Shown piece by piece: positions 46,745 to 58,229 of a stretch of 64,000 bases of DNA (the first letter of the stretch is position 1; each line of letters starts with the position of its first letter). The DNA is from Glebionis coronaria (lineage: Eukaryota; Streptophyta; Magnoliopsida; Asterales; Asteraceae). Made by a program: the position numbers and the translations under genes. The stretch is from NCBI GenBank assembly GCA_025667525.1, contig CM046877.1:28734737-28798736 (forward strand), written 5' to 3'. Below the pieces are notes generated by a model. The model had not been told where the DNA came from and made no database searches. It saw nothing but the letters and a program-made list of their open reading frames with translations.

Positions 46745-47195
46745 CAGGGAGTTTCCCTGGCGACATGTCGCCAAGGAAACATTTGGGATTTGGCGGGTAA
46801 AAGCCCGCCACACATTTTGTGTTTAACTTTGAAACTAATCACGTATGGCAAAGGTTTCCCTGGCAACATGTCGCCAGGGATAAGTTTGACAGGTTATTAG
46901 CAAAATTAATTTTTGTTAAATACGATGGACGAAGTTTCCCTGGCGACATGTCGCCAGGGATAAGTTGGGACAAAGTGTCCCTGGCGACATGTCGCCAGGG
47001 AAACTTTGGAGGGAAAATTTCGCGCTCTTTCACTTGGTATCTGATTTTTGACGGAGTATCCCTGGCGACATGTCGCCAGGGAAACCCTAGTCAAACTTTG
47101 ACCAAAAAGTAAATCTGCTTTAACGCCTCGTCAGCGATGTCGCCAGGGAAAAGGGGTTATCCCTGGCGACATTGTGTCGTCGGGGAAACCCCCGT
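46745..47195. repeat. right subterminal palindrome array of the CACTA element
   Basis: About six copies of the palindrome with core CTGGCGACATGTCGCCAG (near 46751, 46855, 46934, 46976, 47056 and a degenerate one near 47158) and one half-copy near 47140. Some copies have GGGATA instead of GGGAAA. The array matches that of the left end. Confidence 0.9.
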
Positions 47196-47605
47196 CATCT
47201 GTTCTTTGTTTTCTTGTAGTGCACGGATTGTGTTACTAAATCTATAACCAAGATGTTCACTATTAAGTTACCGCATGATAAAATAGTATTCGGGTTGAGG
47301 ATGAACGGTGAAGCTATAGCGAAAATGCAGCTGAAGGACGACCATGGTGAAAAATCCATGCTTGAAGTATATGAATCATGCTCAGGAGAGTTTAATGCTG
47401 TTGGAATTGAAGGAGATTATCTTTTGTTTAAGGTGTCCTCTTACACGGGATCGCTTCTTTTGCTTGATGAGTCCGATTCCATCATTCATTGATGGCAAAG
47501 GTATATAGATAGAAAAAAAAAACTTTAACTGGTTCACTTGTTGCTTACATAGTTTTACATATCACTATCCATTAGACAAAAAATTAAGAATATATATGTT
47601 GAAAT

Positions 47606-48063
47606 CAAGGTTTTCAAGATCGGGATCTTATCATCGTTTTCGTTTTTGCAAGATCGAGATCGTAAATTAGGATCGGGATCGTAAGATCCTACTATAATGT
47701 AAAATTTTTAGTAGTCTTTGCAATATTTTATAAACTTACAAATTAATATACATCGTAAACACAAAATTATACGAATATTTCATTAAAATATTGTTCTAAA
47801 TTATGATTACGAAATATATAAGGAGATTTACATGTTGTTTTTTAGATTATACAAATATAACCTATAAATTTGTTGTTTTCGATTTATCGTTCGAGAAAAA
47901 GTAAGATCGGATCGTAGTAGATCCTAAGATCTTATGAGCAAGATCGGGATCCTATAAGATCTTAAGGATGGAAAGATCCTACGTAAGATCCGGATCGTTT
48001 TTGCTTTGCAAAATCGTAAAATTGTAAGATCCTAAGATAAAGATCGGGATCTTGACAACCTTG
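47606..48063. mobile_element. MITE with CAAGGTT(T/G)TCAAGATC inverted ends
   Basis: The terminal inverted repeat is about 25 bp with mismatches. The flanking duplication GTTGAAAT(C) at 47598-47606 and 48064-48072 can be read as 8 bp (hAT-like) or 9 bp (MULE-like). The interior is AT-rich with many GATCGGGATC and AAGATCC motifs. No coding capacity. It sits between the F-box remnant and the NAC gene. Confidence 0.8.
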
Positions 48064-48158
48064 GTTGAAATCATTGTAAATCTTTGCATAAATCAAAGTA
48101 CCCCTAATTCATATATGACAACCCATTTACAAAAAAATGTTTTCATGTTTGTGATATA

Positions 48159-49321
48159 TCATTGGTTTTTCATATCTCTGTCATGGTTAGGAGGCATTGC
48201 TTCCAAATAATGTTGCAAATCTTCCAAACTCAAACTATTAAGCCAATTACTCCCATCACCAAGCTCGTCATTTGGCATAGAACATTCTGTTAATCCTGTA
48301 CCACTTTGCTCGCCTTCAAAGGTACCGCTGAACTCACCATCTGAATTTGCAAACGAATCGAAACTGTCACTAGTGTTGCCACAACTATTCTCTCTTTGTA
48401 GTTCATCACGTGTACGTTGAATGTTTATATCTTGTGGTGGTATGATCATCTCCTTCGGATTGTTCTTCTTGTTGTAAAGACGACAAAGAACCCAATCATC
48501 CAACTACAATCATCAAAACATACTAGTAATATAAGATGAAAACTCAACAAATTGATTCCTAATTAGGATACTGTTACGATCACATATTGACAAATTATCT
48601 AGCCATCCCTTCCTCTCAAAAGCTATCTTTTTGAGTGAGTTCTACGCTTTGACTTATAAACCAATACGAGCCTGGTATGGGATAGGTTTGTATCAGTTAC
48701 CCCTAAAACAAAAATTTGAAAAAAATACCTTAGGAATAGTGGTACTGGTGCTGTGCTCATTAGAAGTTGCAGCATTTCGCATTGGAAGTCTATATTCATG
48801 CATTATCCAATTAGTCTTGATTCCTTTAACCCCTTTTCCCGCGTAAAAAACCAATGCTTTCTTAATCCCAACTATCACATTTGGGTCGGATTTAGACTTA
48901 ACCGGTTTATCAGCTCCGGTAGCTTTCCAGTATCCGTTTCTCGTGACCCGGTTTGGCCTAGAGCCATTAGGATACTTCCGGTCTCTTGGTGTAAAAAAGT
49001 ACCATTCCTTTGTTCCAAACAAAGCCATTTCTATACAAATTGAATTAAAACTAATCAGTATTCGACTAAATTACAATGCGGCAACCGAGTTGGAGAAAAC
49101 ATACCAGGAAGCTCCCAAGGTTCGTGTTTGTAAAGATCAACATCCGCGATGATAGAAGGTGGTTGAGCTACATTACTAACAATGTTCAACTCTGGTCGAG
49201 ACTTACGAGAAAGGTAATGAACAATTAGCTCCTCGTCCGTCGGGTGAAACCGGAAACCAGGAGGCAAATTTAACTCAGCTTCAGCATCTCTAACTCTTGT
49301 TGTCACTGTGTTATATTGCAT
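48159..49321 (-). CDS. NAC-domain transcription factor, three exons, 287 residues
   Basis: Exons 49321-49105, 49030-48729 and 48503-48159; both introns are GT-AG and phases fit (217 + 302 + 345 nt with stop). The NAC DNA-binding and dimerisation domain spans about residues 19-185: [77 protein letters not shown] and [13 protein letters not shown]. The C-terminal part is Ser/Asp/Glu-rich, as in NAC activation regions. Motif spelling is closest to the stress/senescence (SNAC/ATAF-NAP) group; I cannot name the ortholog. It is the only gene here that looks intact. A Copia LTR lies about 420 bp upstream. Confidence 0.93.
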
Positions 49322-49740
49322 ACTAGCTAAACTTAGAGTTAAGTGATTTTATATCTATGTGATAACTTTGAAGTGTGAATATGGAAAATTTATGATCCAC
49401 ATAGGAGTGCTTATATACATGGATTTGAATTAATATTGGATCGGAAGGTGACAATGATATGATATTATACATATGTTGTTTCCATGAAGATTCTAATCAC
49501 GTGCAAAAGTTCTCGAGTCTTTTTTTTACTAGTAGAAGAAATTCAAGTTTTTATTGACAAAGTTGGTACTAGTAATAAAGGTCGTTGATTTACGACAATG
49601 ATGCATACATATGCTGGACACTTTAATTTGGCTTACACTATGTGACGATTATTACGACATGTAGACATCTAGTTTATGTCATGTACTTTGCGTCAACTAT
49701 ATATGCGTAGAAAAAAGATCATGATATTGGACAGTTAAAT
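49322..49740 (-). promoter_or_regulatory. NAC gene promoter-proximal region
   Basis: A TATA box (TATATAAG on the - strand) at 49410-49417 lies about 90 bp before the ATG. The native upstream region is cut at 49741 by Copia element F. CACGTG is visible at about 49499-49504 (ATCACGTGCA), a G-box/ABRE core common in stress-gene promoters. Function is inferred. Confidence 0.65.
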
Positions 49741-50716
49741 TGTTAGGATTTAGAACTAGTTAAACTATTAACTACGAGTGTGCAGCGAAATGAATCTAGT
49801 ATAATATTCATGATTAACACATAATAAAACAATATTAAAACCAACCTTTTAATTAATTGAATAAATCAATTAATTGATCTTGATCTTGAATCTATAACGG
49901 TAAAGTAACCGTCCTCTAGCGATTGCTCACACGACACGTCAAACGAACACACCACGATGCTAGTAGTAACTTCACTTCGATTATCTTGCAACTAGAAACC
50001 CTAATATCCAAAACCCTAATTGGGATAGAGTAAGGATAAGGTTTATAGATAGAAGCAAGATACTTGGAAAAATCCACCGGAAACCCTAATTAGGGTTAAG
50101 GTTTGGACGAACCACAAGGGGAACCAAACAAGAGACCAAAACTTCGACACGAGGATCAAAGGTTTAGTATAAGGCTAAGAAACTTCACAAGTAAGTACCC
50201 TAAGGTAGTTGATCTTGCAAAGGTTTACACTTTAAGTGAATTTAGGGTTAAAGGAAAAGTTCGTAAGAGTTTGGGTGTTGTGTTTGTGTCGATCGGCCAA
50301 GACAAACAAAAGGGAGAGGATCAAAAATTATGAGGGGTATGGGATTGTATTTATACACATCCTTGAACCTCCTCAAAATTAATTAGGCCCAACCCAACAC
50401 CTAAATTAAGTAACTTAATTACTTAATCAACAAACAAAGGATCTTCTAGACCCTCTATGGTATTCGGCCGCCTAAGGGGTACCGGGAGGTTCTAGAAGTC
50501 GATTTCCTTTCCTTAAATTTAAATAACGCACTCGCCTTTAATTAATTAAATCCCGTAATTAATTAAACCACCGTTAATTAAATAAAACGTAAAGTTTTTA
50601 TTATACGTTTAATTATAAATAATAAAACGTAAATAAACGTGTGTTCTCCGTATTGAGTGTGTGCCCCCGATAGGCTCACGCATTTACCGATGGCTAAACG
50701 ATTGCATATCTCAACA
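49741..50716 (-). repeat. 3' LTR of Copia F, pointing at the NAC gene
   Basis: On the - strand TGTTGAG...CCTAACA. TATAAATA at 50348-50355 could start transcripts running left toward NAC. Contains AAACCCTAATTAGGGTTA near 50083-50100, an inverted telomere-like motif. The 76-codon ORF at 50103-50333 also occurs in the other LTR, but that only reflects LTR identity. Confidence 0.92.
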
Positions 50717-50731
50717 GCTCCCACTTGTGAG
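50717..50731 (-). other. polypurine tract of Copia F
   Basis: On the - strand CTCACAAGTGGGAGC directly before the 3' LTR start TGTTGAG. Confidence 0.8.
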
Positions 50732-51605
50732 AGTTTAGACATACAGCGTCCATAATGAAGCATCTAGCAACACTTCATTATAACCGGAAAATGTTGAGTT
50801 AAATAGTTTCAAGAATAAGATCTTAAAGACTAGTAATGTGTACGATTATTTGAGCTTGCTGATAATCATCCCTTCGTTACAATGTACCAGTTAAACCATG
50901 GATATGGATCCTAACTCATTCCATATAGTTTAACTTTAATTCCTCGTTTACAAATTAATTTAGATAGTCCAAATTGTAACAAGCATCATCTTGATTACAT
51001 TTTGGGTACGGCCATACAATTACCTAATTAATTCTGGAGGGGATCCAGGGTACTTCACTGCACTATATGAGAGTGGAGGAACAAATTCTATATTGACTGC
51101 AAGTGTCTGTGGATGCTGCTTCACAACACTTCCAATTAGATTCGTTATAGCTAGATCTTCCGAACTAGCGTTGGACATAAAATCAAGAAGCGATATCCAC
51201 ACATGCACAACTTGTTTGCATCTCAAGTCTAAGGATGACCTAATCCTCACCATTTATGTATTCGAATTTACTCATGACAACGGATCCAAAAGTAACCATT
51301 CGAAAGTTCGGGGTGTCCAATATTCATATCAATGAATAACATATGAGTTTGGTTGGAAACCGTCCACCATATATACCAGTATATTACCAACACTCATATT
51401 TGTCTTAATGTATATAATATTCCCATATTGTTTAACCGACAATGGACATGTTTAGAATAATTAAATTATTCAAGGATTTAAACATACAAACATAGGGCAA
51501 CAATAATTATATGAAGATAACAAACATCAAATATCTTTATTCATCAGAAAATAATTAAATTGTCTTACAATCCCAAATTATCCAAATACTTACGATTAAC
51601 ACAGA
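50732..51605 (-). other. 3' untranslated region of Copia F
   Basis: About 870 bp between the polyprotein stop and the polypurine tract. No gene recognised; the short ORFs at 50991-51335 (+) and 51020-51253 (-) show no motif. Confidence 0.7.
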
Positions 51606-54600
51606 TTACATGAGACTATTAGCTGGAAGCAAACCAATTCCATGAGTTAACATGGAATGCTTTTTGAGGTCTAACGCCTTTGTGAAGGGGTCAGCTAAAT
51701 TGTCGTCTGTGTGAACTTTCTCCAGACTAACATCACCAAGTTCAATCACTTCTCTAAGGTAGTGAACTTTGGAACGATAATGTTTCGCACCTTTAGTGAT
51801 TCCTGGTTCATTAGCTATAGTAATGGCTCCGGTATTGTCACAATACATCGTCATAGGTTCATTATTTGTGGGAACAACACCAAGCCCAGAAATAAACTTC
51901 CTAATCCAAATTGCCTCTTTAGCAGCCTCCGAAGCGGCTATATACTCAGCCTCCGTAGATGAGTTTGCATGGATGGTCTGCTTTGCGCTTTTCCAGCTTA
52001 CAGCACCTCCATTCAGCATGAAAACATATCCCGTCTGAGACTTCGTGTCATCAGCATCCGTAAGATATCCAGCATCATTGTAGCAAGCAACCCTGAGCTC
52101 TCTTTTCATACCTCCTCCATAAACAAGAAACATGTCTTTGGTATGCCTAAGATACCTCAGAATGTTCTTAACAGCGATCCAGTGAGAATCACCAGGATTC
52201 TGCTGAAATCGGCTAGTCATGTTCTGAGAGAACGCAACATCAGGTCTCGTACATCTAATAGCATACATGATTGATCCTATTGCCGAAGCATAAGGAACTC
52301 TCTGCATGTGTCTCACCTCATCAGGTGTTGATGCTCCTTGAGTCTTAGATAATTTTGATTTAGTTTGCATGGGAACAAAGCCACGTTTGGAATTGTCCAT
52401 GTTATACTTCTTCAAAATCTTATCTATGTAAGCACTTTGACATAAACCAATTAACCGTCTAGGTCTATCACGTATGATCTTGATTCCAAGAATATACGCA
52501 GCATCTCCCAAATCCTTCATGGAAAAACACCTTCCAAGGTAAGCTTTTACTCTTTGCAACATTGGAATGTCTCTTCCCATCAACAATATGTCATCGACAT
52601 ACAGGACAAGAAACACTACGCTACTCCCACTAGCTTTGATATATACACATGGCTCATCAGGATTTTGATTGAAACCAAATTTCTTGATTTCATCATCAAA
52701 CCTCTTGTTCCATTGCCTTGATGCTTCCTTAAGTCCATAAATGGATCTTTGTAGCTTGCATACACGGTTTGGATACTTTGGATCTACAAAACCCTCAGGT
52801 TGCTTCATATAGACTTCTTCGTAAAGCAGTCCATTGAGGAAGGCGGTTTTAACATCCATTTGCCAAATCTCATAGTCATAGAACGCGGCTATGGCTAAAA
52901 GAATCCTTATAGCTTTGATATCCGCGACAGGAGAGAAGGTCTCTTCATAATCAACCCCGAAGGTTTGAGTGAAGCCCCTCGCTACATATCGAGCTTTAAA
53001 GGTGTGTACATTGCCATCCATGTCGGTCTTCTTCTTGTACAACCACTTGCCACTAACAGTTCTAGCGTTAGGGGGAAGGTCTACTAAGATCCAGACATCA
53101 TTGTCTTTCATGGATTGCATCTCCACATTCATAGCATCCAGCCATTTGTCAGATTCAGGATCTGCCAATGCAGCTTTGAAGTTAGTGGGTTCATTATGAT
53201 CCCCTAACTCATGTTCCTCAGCGTCAATGTATAAACACATACGGTCAGGAGCACGCCTAGTCCTCGTAGACTTTCGAATGGGAGCTATATCACTTATAGG
53301 TTCATCAATTTCTTGATCATCCTCTTCATGATTGCTAGTGTTTTCAGAAGGATGTATATCTTCATCTTGAATTACTTCAAGATCCTCTATACTCCCACTT
53401 GCTTATTGATTCATAAGATTGCTCTCTAGGAATTCAGCATTACGAGCAACAAATACTTTGTTCTCGGGTGGGTAGTAGAAGGAGTAACCCATCGTTTCCT
53501 TTGGGTAACCTACAAATATACACTTAACAGATCGGGGCTCTAGTTTGTCAGGTTTGATAAGTGTGTCACGCTTAACAAGAGCCTCACATCCCCAGACCTT
53601 TAATTAAGACAGCTTAGGGGCTTGCCCATACCATACTTCGTATGGAGTCTTTTCAACCTTCTTAGTTGCAACCATATTGAGTATGCGAGCAGCAGAATCA
53701 AGAGCATAATCCCAAAAGGATTTAGGAAGAGTTGTTTGGGCCATCATGGAACGAACCATATCAAGTAGGGTTCTATTTCTCCTCTCATACACACCATTGT
53801 GTTGTGGTGTATATGGAGGAGTTCTTTGGGAAACTATCCCATGTTCCTTAAGATGCTCTAGAAATTCATAACTCATAAATTCACCTCCACGATCCGATCG
53901 TAGTGCCTTTATGATTTTACCGAGTTGATTTTCTACTTCCTTTTGAAACACCTTAAATGTTTCAAACACTTCATGTTTATGCTTTAGCAAGTAAACATAA
54001 CCATAACGACTATAGTCGTCAGTGAAAGTGACGAAGTAACTTGCACCTTGTCTTGACACGGTTCTAAATGGACCACATACATCGGTGTGGATTAGTCCAA
54101 GTAGATCTTTAGCCCTCTCCAATTGATGTGAATAAGGTTTACGTGCCATCTTTCCAGATAAGCATGAAACACATTTGTCAAAGGAATCATCATCGTTTGA
54201 CTTGAGCAATCCATCAGATTGTAATTGCTTAATGCGCTTTTTGCTTATGTGGCCAAGGCGACAATGCCATAGCAATGTAGAGTCCAAATTAGATTTGGCC
54301 CTTTTGTTGCTCATAGCGTACATAGAACTATTGTTTGCATTAGAATCACACATATCAATTTCATAAATACCATTACTAGGAATAGCATTAAAATAAAACA
54401 TATTATTTTTCGAAACCGAAATACTTGCATTATTCTCAAAACGATTAACAAATCCATCGTCATACAAACATGAAACTGAAACAATCCCTCTAGAAATAGA
54501 AGGTGCGTAATGACAATTATTCAACATAACAACCAGTCCACTAGGGAGAAATAATTGAAAAACACCAATGGCTTCAACAGCTGCACGATGACCATTGCCC

Positions 54601-55664
54601 ACGTACAGATTCAAAGCTCCTGGCTTCAGCTTCTTACTTATCCTTAGACCCTGAGTAGTATTACAGATGTGAGTACCACAACCAGTGTCATAAACCCAAG
54701 ATTTATTAGGAAAAGTAAAGAGTTCTATCGTGAAGATACCTGAAGTGCTAGCACCTTGCGAGGACTTCTTTCTCTTCCACAACTCAGTGAGATACTCTGG
54801 ACAGTTTCTCTTCCAATGACCAATTTCACCACATTGGTGACAAATGGCATCCTTGGCAGGATTCTCTCTTCTTGGTGGAGGGGGAATCTTGGCTCTAGGA
54901 GTAAAGTTGGCTACTTTCTTCCCTTTACCACGATTCTTACCCTTTGCAGCATTAGACGGTTTAGCCTTGTTAGGATTTTGAACCCTTCCTGCCCTAATAG
55001 CATTAATGGTATTAGGAGTAGCAGGTGCAACCTTCTTTGGCAACGTTTTATCATGCAACTTAAGCATGGCATGCAATTCAGGTATTGTCTTCCCCAGGCC
55101 ATGCATGTTATAGTCTTGCACAAACCTATCATAGTCCTTATTCAGTGAGGCTAAAATTAGGCTGACCGAAAGTTTCAAGGACATGGGGTGACCCAAACGT
55201 TCCAAATTCTCTATGAACCCCTTCATCTTCAAGACATAGGAGCTCACAGATTGTCCATCCTCATGTTTACACGCGTGAAAGGCACGTGCAACATCAAGGA
55301 GTTCTTGATCAGCTTGTTCAGTGAACATGGTCTTCAATTCTTCCATCATAGACCATGCGTCGTGACCCTCCAAAAGTTTCTGGAGTTCAGGGGACATAGT
55401 CATGAGCATAAGGCCAGCGATTTCTCGTGACCTTTTGACCCAAGTTGGATGTAAATCCGGGTCTTGCTCTGGTCCTTCATGACCATGAGGCAGAATTGCA
55501 GGTTGATCAGGAATTGGTTGCTCAAGGTATTTAACCAAGTCATCAGTTTCGAGCGCTATCCGAAGAGCACGATACCAATCAACAAAGTTATTCTCAGTCA
55601 ATTTCATCTTTTCAAGGAATGACTTAACAACCGTGCTGTTTAAGCAAGAGTTTTGATTATTCAT
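51606..55664 (-). pseudogene. Copia F gag-pol polyprotein, one frame with two stops
   Basis: ATG at 55664 (MNNQNSCLN). In order: UBN2-type gag, basic region, knuckle CHQCGEIGHWKRNC (about residue 275), protease VYDTGCGTHICN, integrase zinc site (WHCRLGH ... CVSCLSGK), integrase core HTDVCGPF / RSDRGGEF / YERRNRTL, RT with YVDDILLMG, RNase H with ANSSTEAEYIAAS. A TAA near 53601-53603 follows the integrase core, and a second TAA near 53403-53405 lies in the linker before RT; the frame is otherwise continuous to 51606. With the stops suppressed it would be about 1350 residues, normal for Tnt1-type Copia. Catalytic residues are present, so inactivation is recent. Confidence 0.92.
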
Positions 55665-57240
55665 CTACAAAATAAAAGTTCAACGATTAGTATTTTCGAT
55701 AATTACATTCTCAAAGAATTAACTACCCAATTAATCATGTTGAGACTAAGATCCTTGCTTGCACTCCCACTTAATATTAGAGGTCCGACCGTCTAGTATT
55801 CAAGTGGGGAAGAGGTAAGCGACGGGCGTTAATTGCATTACAAGTGCAACTCTTAGATTGTATGAGACGATTCATGAAGTTTATTTTGTCGTAGAGTGTT
55901 TGGATGGGATGTTCTCTCATCTCTTTCGAGAACCTTTGAACATCTCAAACAAACTTGTTCTACACATAATAAAGTCATGAGTATGTTTCATCTCATCTTT
56001 ATGCCTCGGGTTCCGAATCTGACCGGGAACTCGACTTTAAGTCGTACCAATTTGAAGCAGCAATTATTGGCAAAGGTCTGACCAGTGACAAAGATCGCCT
56101 TGGGTATGTAATTCGCCCTAGGTCTGACCAGTTGACGAAAAACAACTACAAGTGCTTCTAAATTGGATGGCATAGACTTAAAAATTTCAAATAGGTATCA
56201 CATAAGTTTTAGAAAAACAAATGTCAAAGTGTGTAAAAGAATGCATGCAATTCATTCTCTTATCACAAGTTAAGAAAACAATTTGTTAACTTTTTTTGGT
56301 TTAGGCGTGTTTTACCACGGGAGAAGATTAAAGAGAGATCAAACCCTATATCCTACTCTTCATGCACCCGAGGGTGCAAGTGCTTGGGATAATTATTCCA
56401 TAGGTGTCGAAACAACTATGGAACACGGGAGAAGATTAAAGATTTCTCAAACCCTAGATAGCTCGACTAGAGCACGAGGTGCAATAGCAAGTCCATCATT
56501 AGTAAAGACACAAAACGGTGTTGTAATTTTAAGTATTATAAACTAATTGATTTTGCAAATCACGTCGTAGAGAAGATAGTTTATAAGCCATCATTACGGT
56601 ATGTAAGCCCAACTCGAGTGACAATATGATTTCGCAAAACAATTAGAATACAATAAAACCAAGTTTCATAGTTCTTATGTCAATATTAATATTTGTTCAA
56701 AAAATCAAGATTTTAACAAATCACACATAGCCGATTCGCAAGGAAAATATGGTGTATAAATATGACATAGTTTTAAAGCTAGTTTCGATATAAGTACCAT
56801 CCGTTTTATGATTCCTAGAATCTTTATTACGTTTTGCAATTCATAATGGAAAACAAATAAGCACATAAAACAGACAGAAGGGGGTAGAAGCAGAAGACAG
56901 ACTCTATATGAGAGCGGTAAATCATATAAGATCCAAGTCTCGAATGAGTCTTCCCCAAATTGAGGACCAAAGACCCTCATCAAGTTTTCGAGCAAGGTAC
57001 TTGATGACGTGCAAAGTATCACAGAAGTGAGATGCAAGGGTCTTTGACGGATAATAAAAAACAAAAGTAATTATTAACCGGTTCAATTTTAACCTACTCA
57101 ATTTTAATAGATCTAGATCAAGATTAAAACTTTATGACAAGTATGCATGTAGTTGTCATAAAAACATAAATAAAAGAGATTTTAAAGCGAAGCAAGCGTG
57201 TTTTATTCTATGTGTAACCCATGAATGCCATACGATTTGA
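55665..57240 (-). other. 5' leader of Copia F
   Basis: About 1.6 kb with no gene. Two related blocks with GGGAGAAGATTAAAGA near 56320 and 56425 and CACCCGAGGG-like text between them suggest an old local duplication. Confidence 0.65.
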
Positions 57241-57252
57241 CTCGTGATGCCA
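57241..57252 (-). other. primer-binding site of Copia F
   Basis: On the - strand TGGCATCACGAG, one base after the LTR. It resembles the Met-tRNA primer sites of Copia elements (TGGTATCA...), with C for T at the fourth base. Confidence 0.7.
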
Positions 57253-57253
57253 C

Positions 57254-58229
57254 TGTTGGGATTTAGAACTAGTTAAACCATTAACTACGAGTGCGCAGCG
57301 GAATGGATCTAGTATAATATTCATGATTAACACATAATAAAACAATATTAAAACCAACCTTTTAATTAATTGAATAAATCAATTAATTGATCTTGATCTT
57401 GAATCTATAACGGTAAAGTAACCGTCCTCTAGCGATTGCTCACACGACACGTCAAACGAACACACCACGATGCTAGTGGTAACTTCACTTCGATTATCTT
57501 GCAACTAGAAACCCTAATATCCAAAACCCTAATTGGGATAGAGTAAGGATAAGGTTTATAGATAGAAGCAAGATACTTGGAAAAATCCACCGGAAACCCT
57601 AATTAGGGTTAGGGTTTGGACGAACCACAAGGGGAACCAAACAAGAGACCAAAACTTCGACACGAGGATCAAAGGTTTAGTATAAGGCTAAGAAACTTCA
57701 CAAGTAAGTACCCTAAGGTAGTTGATCTTGCAAAGGTTTACACTTTAAGTGAATTTAGGGTTAAAGGAAAAGTTCGTAAGAGTTTGGGTGTTGTGTTTGT
57801 GTCGATCGGCCAAGACAAACAAAAGGGAGAGGATCAAAAATTATGAGGGGTATGGGATTGTATTTATACACATCATTGAACCTCCTCAAAATTAATTAGG
57901 CCCAACCCAACACCTAAATTAAGTAACTTAATTACTTGATCAACAAACAAAGGATCTTCTAGACCCTCTATGGTATTCGGCCGCCTAAGGGGTACCGGGA
58001 GGTTCTAGAAGTCGATTTCCTTTCCTTAAATTTAAATAACGCACTCGCCTTTAATTAATTAAATCCCGTAATTAATTAAACCACCGTTAATTAAATAAAA
58101 CGTAAAGTTTTTATTATACGTTTAATTATAAATAATAAAACGTAAATAAACGTGTGTTCTCCGTATTGAGTGTGTGCCCCCGATAGGCTCACGCATTTAC
58201 CGATGGCTAAAGAATCGCATATCTCAACA
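57254..58229 (-). repeat. 5' LTR of Copia F
   Basis: 976 bp, same ends as the left copy. TATAAATA at 57861-57868 on the - strand would drive the element's own transcript. Telomere-like AAACCCTAATTAGGGTTAGG near 57595-57614. Confidence 0.92.

Larger units (their letters stand above)
41930..47221 (-). mobile_element. CACTA (En/Spm) DNA transposon, 5292 bp, transposase core deleted
   Basis: The left end is CACTACAATATTT; the right end reads inward as CACTACAAGAAAAC. The 3-bp duplication CAC lies at 41927-41929 and 47222-47224. Both ends carry subterminal palindromes. Genes on the - strand are the C-terminal half of the TnpD-type transposase (DUF4218, DUF4216) and a Transposase_24 (TnpA-like) gene. 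The DDE part of TnpD is missing, so the element is probably non-autonomous. Confidence 0.92.
41274..47492 (+). pseudogene. F-box-associated-domain gene, lacking its F-box and split by a CACTA transposon
   Basis: The frame is open from 41274 after a TAA. It shows the F-box-associated signature (SLIDDDTFP, SSHGVLC, VVLWNPTVKK, GFGVCP, WEIEVFTLSS, then LLLLDESDSII at the end). The normal N-terminal F-box (about 50 residues, which binds Skp1 in SCF ubiquitin ligases) is absent. A TAG at 41919-41921 occupies the conserved Trp of the 'VWMM' segment. Shortly after, the CACTA element (41930-47221) interrupts the gene. Removing it and one CAC copy restores the frame into 47225-47492 (KSITKMFTIK..., stop TGA 47490-47492). 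So there are at least three lesions: missing F-box, nonsense codon and insertion. Confidence 0.88.
49741..58229 (-). mobile_element. Copia element F, complete structure, upstream of NAC
   Basis: LTRs 49741-50716 and 57254-58229 are 976 bp each and differ at roughly a dozen positions by eye. TSD TAAAT at 49736-49740 and 58230-58234. The - strand order is 5' LTR (right), primer site, 1.6-kb leader, polyprotein, polypurine tract, 3' LTR (left). A single gag-pol frame with two stops. Lacks the GCGYTGACAAG arrays of the Sireviruses. Confidence 0.93.

Noticed and set aside
46839..47112. ORFs on both strands with a repeated S-L-A-T-C-R-Q-G peptide
   Set aside because: This is the translation of the palindromic subterminal repeat, which looks alike on both strands; no separate gene.
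50103..50333. 76-codon ORF repeated identically at 57616-57846
   Set aside because: Both lie in the LTRs of element F, so identity reflects LTR duplication. No domain or other evidence of translation.
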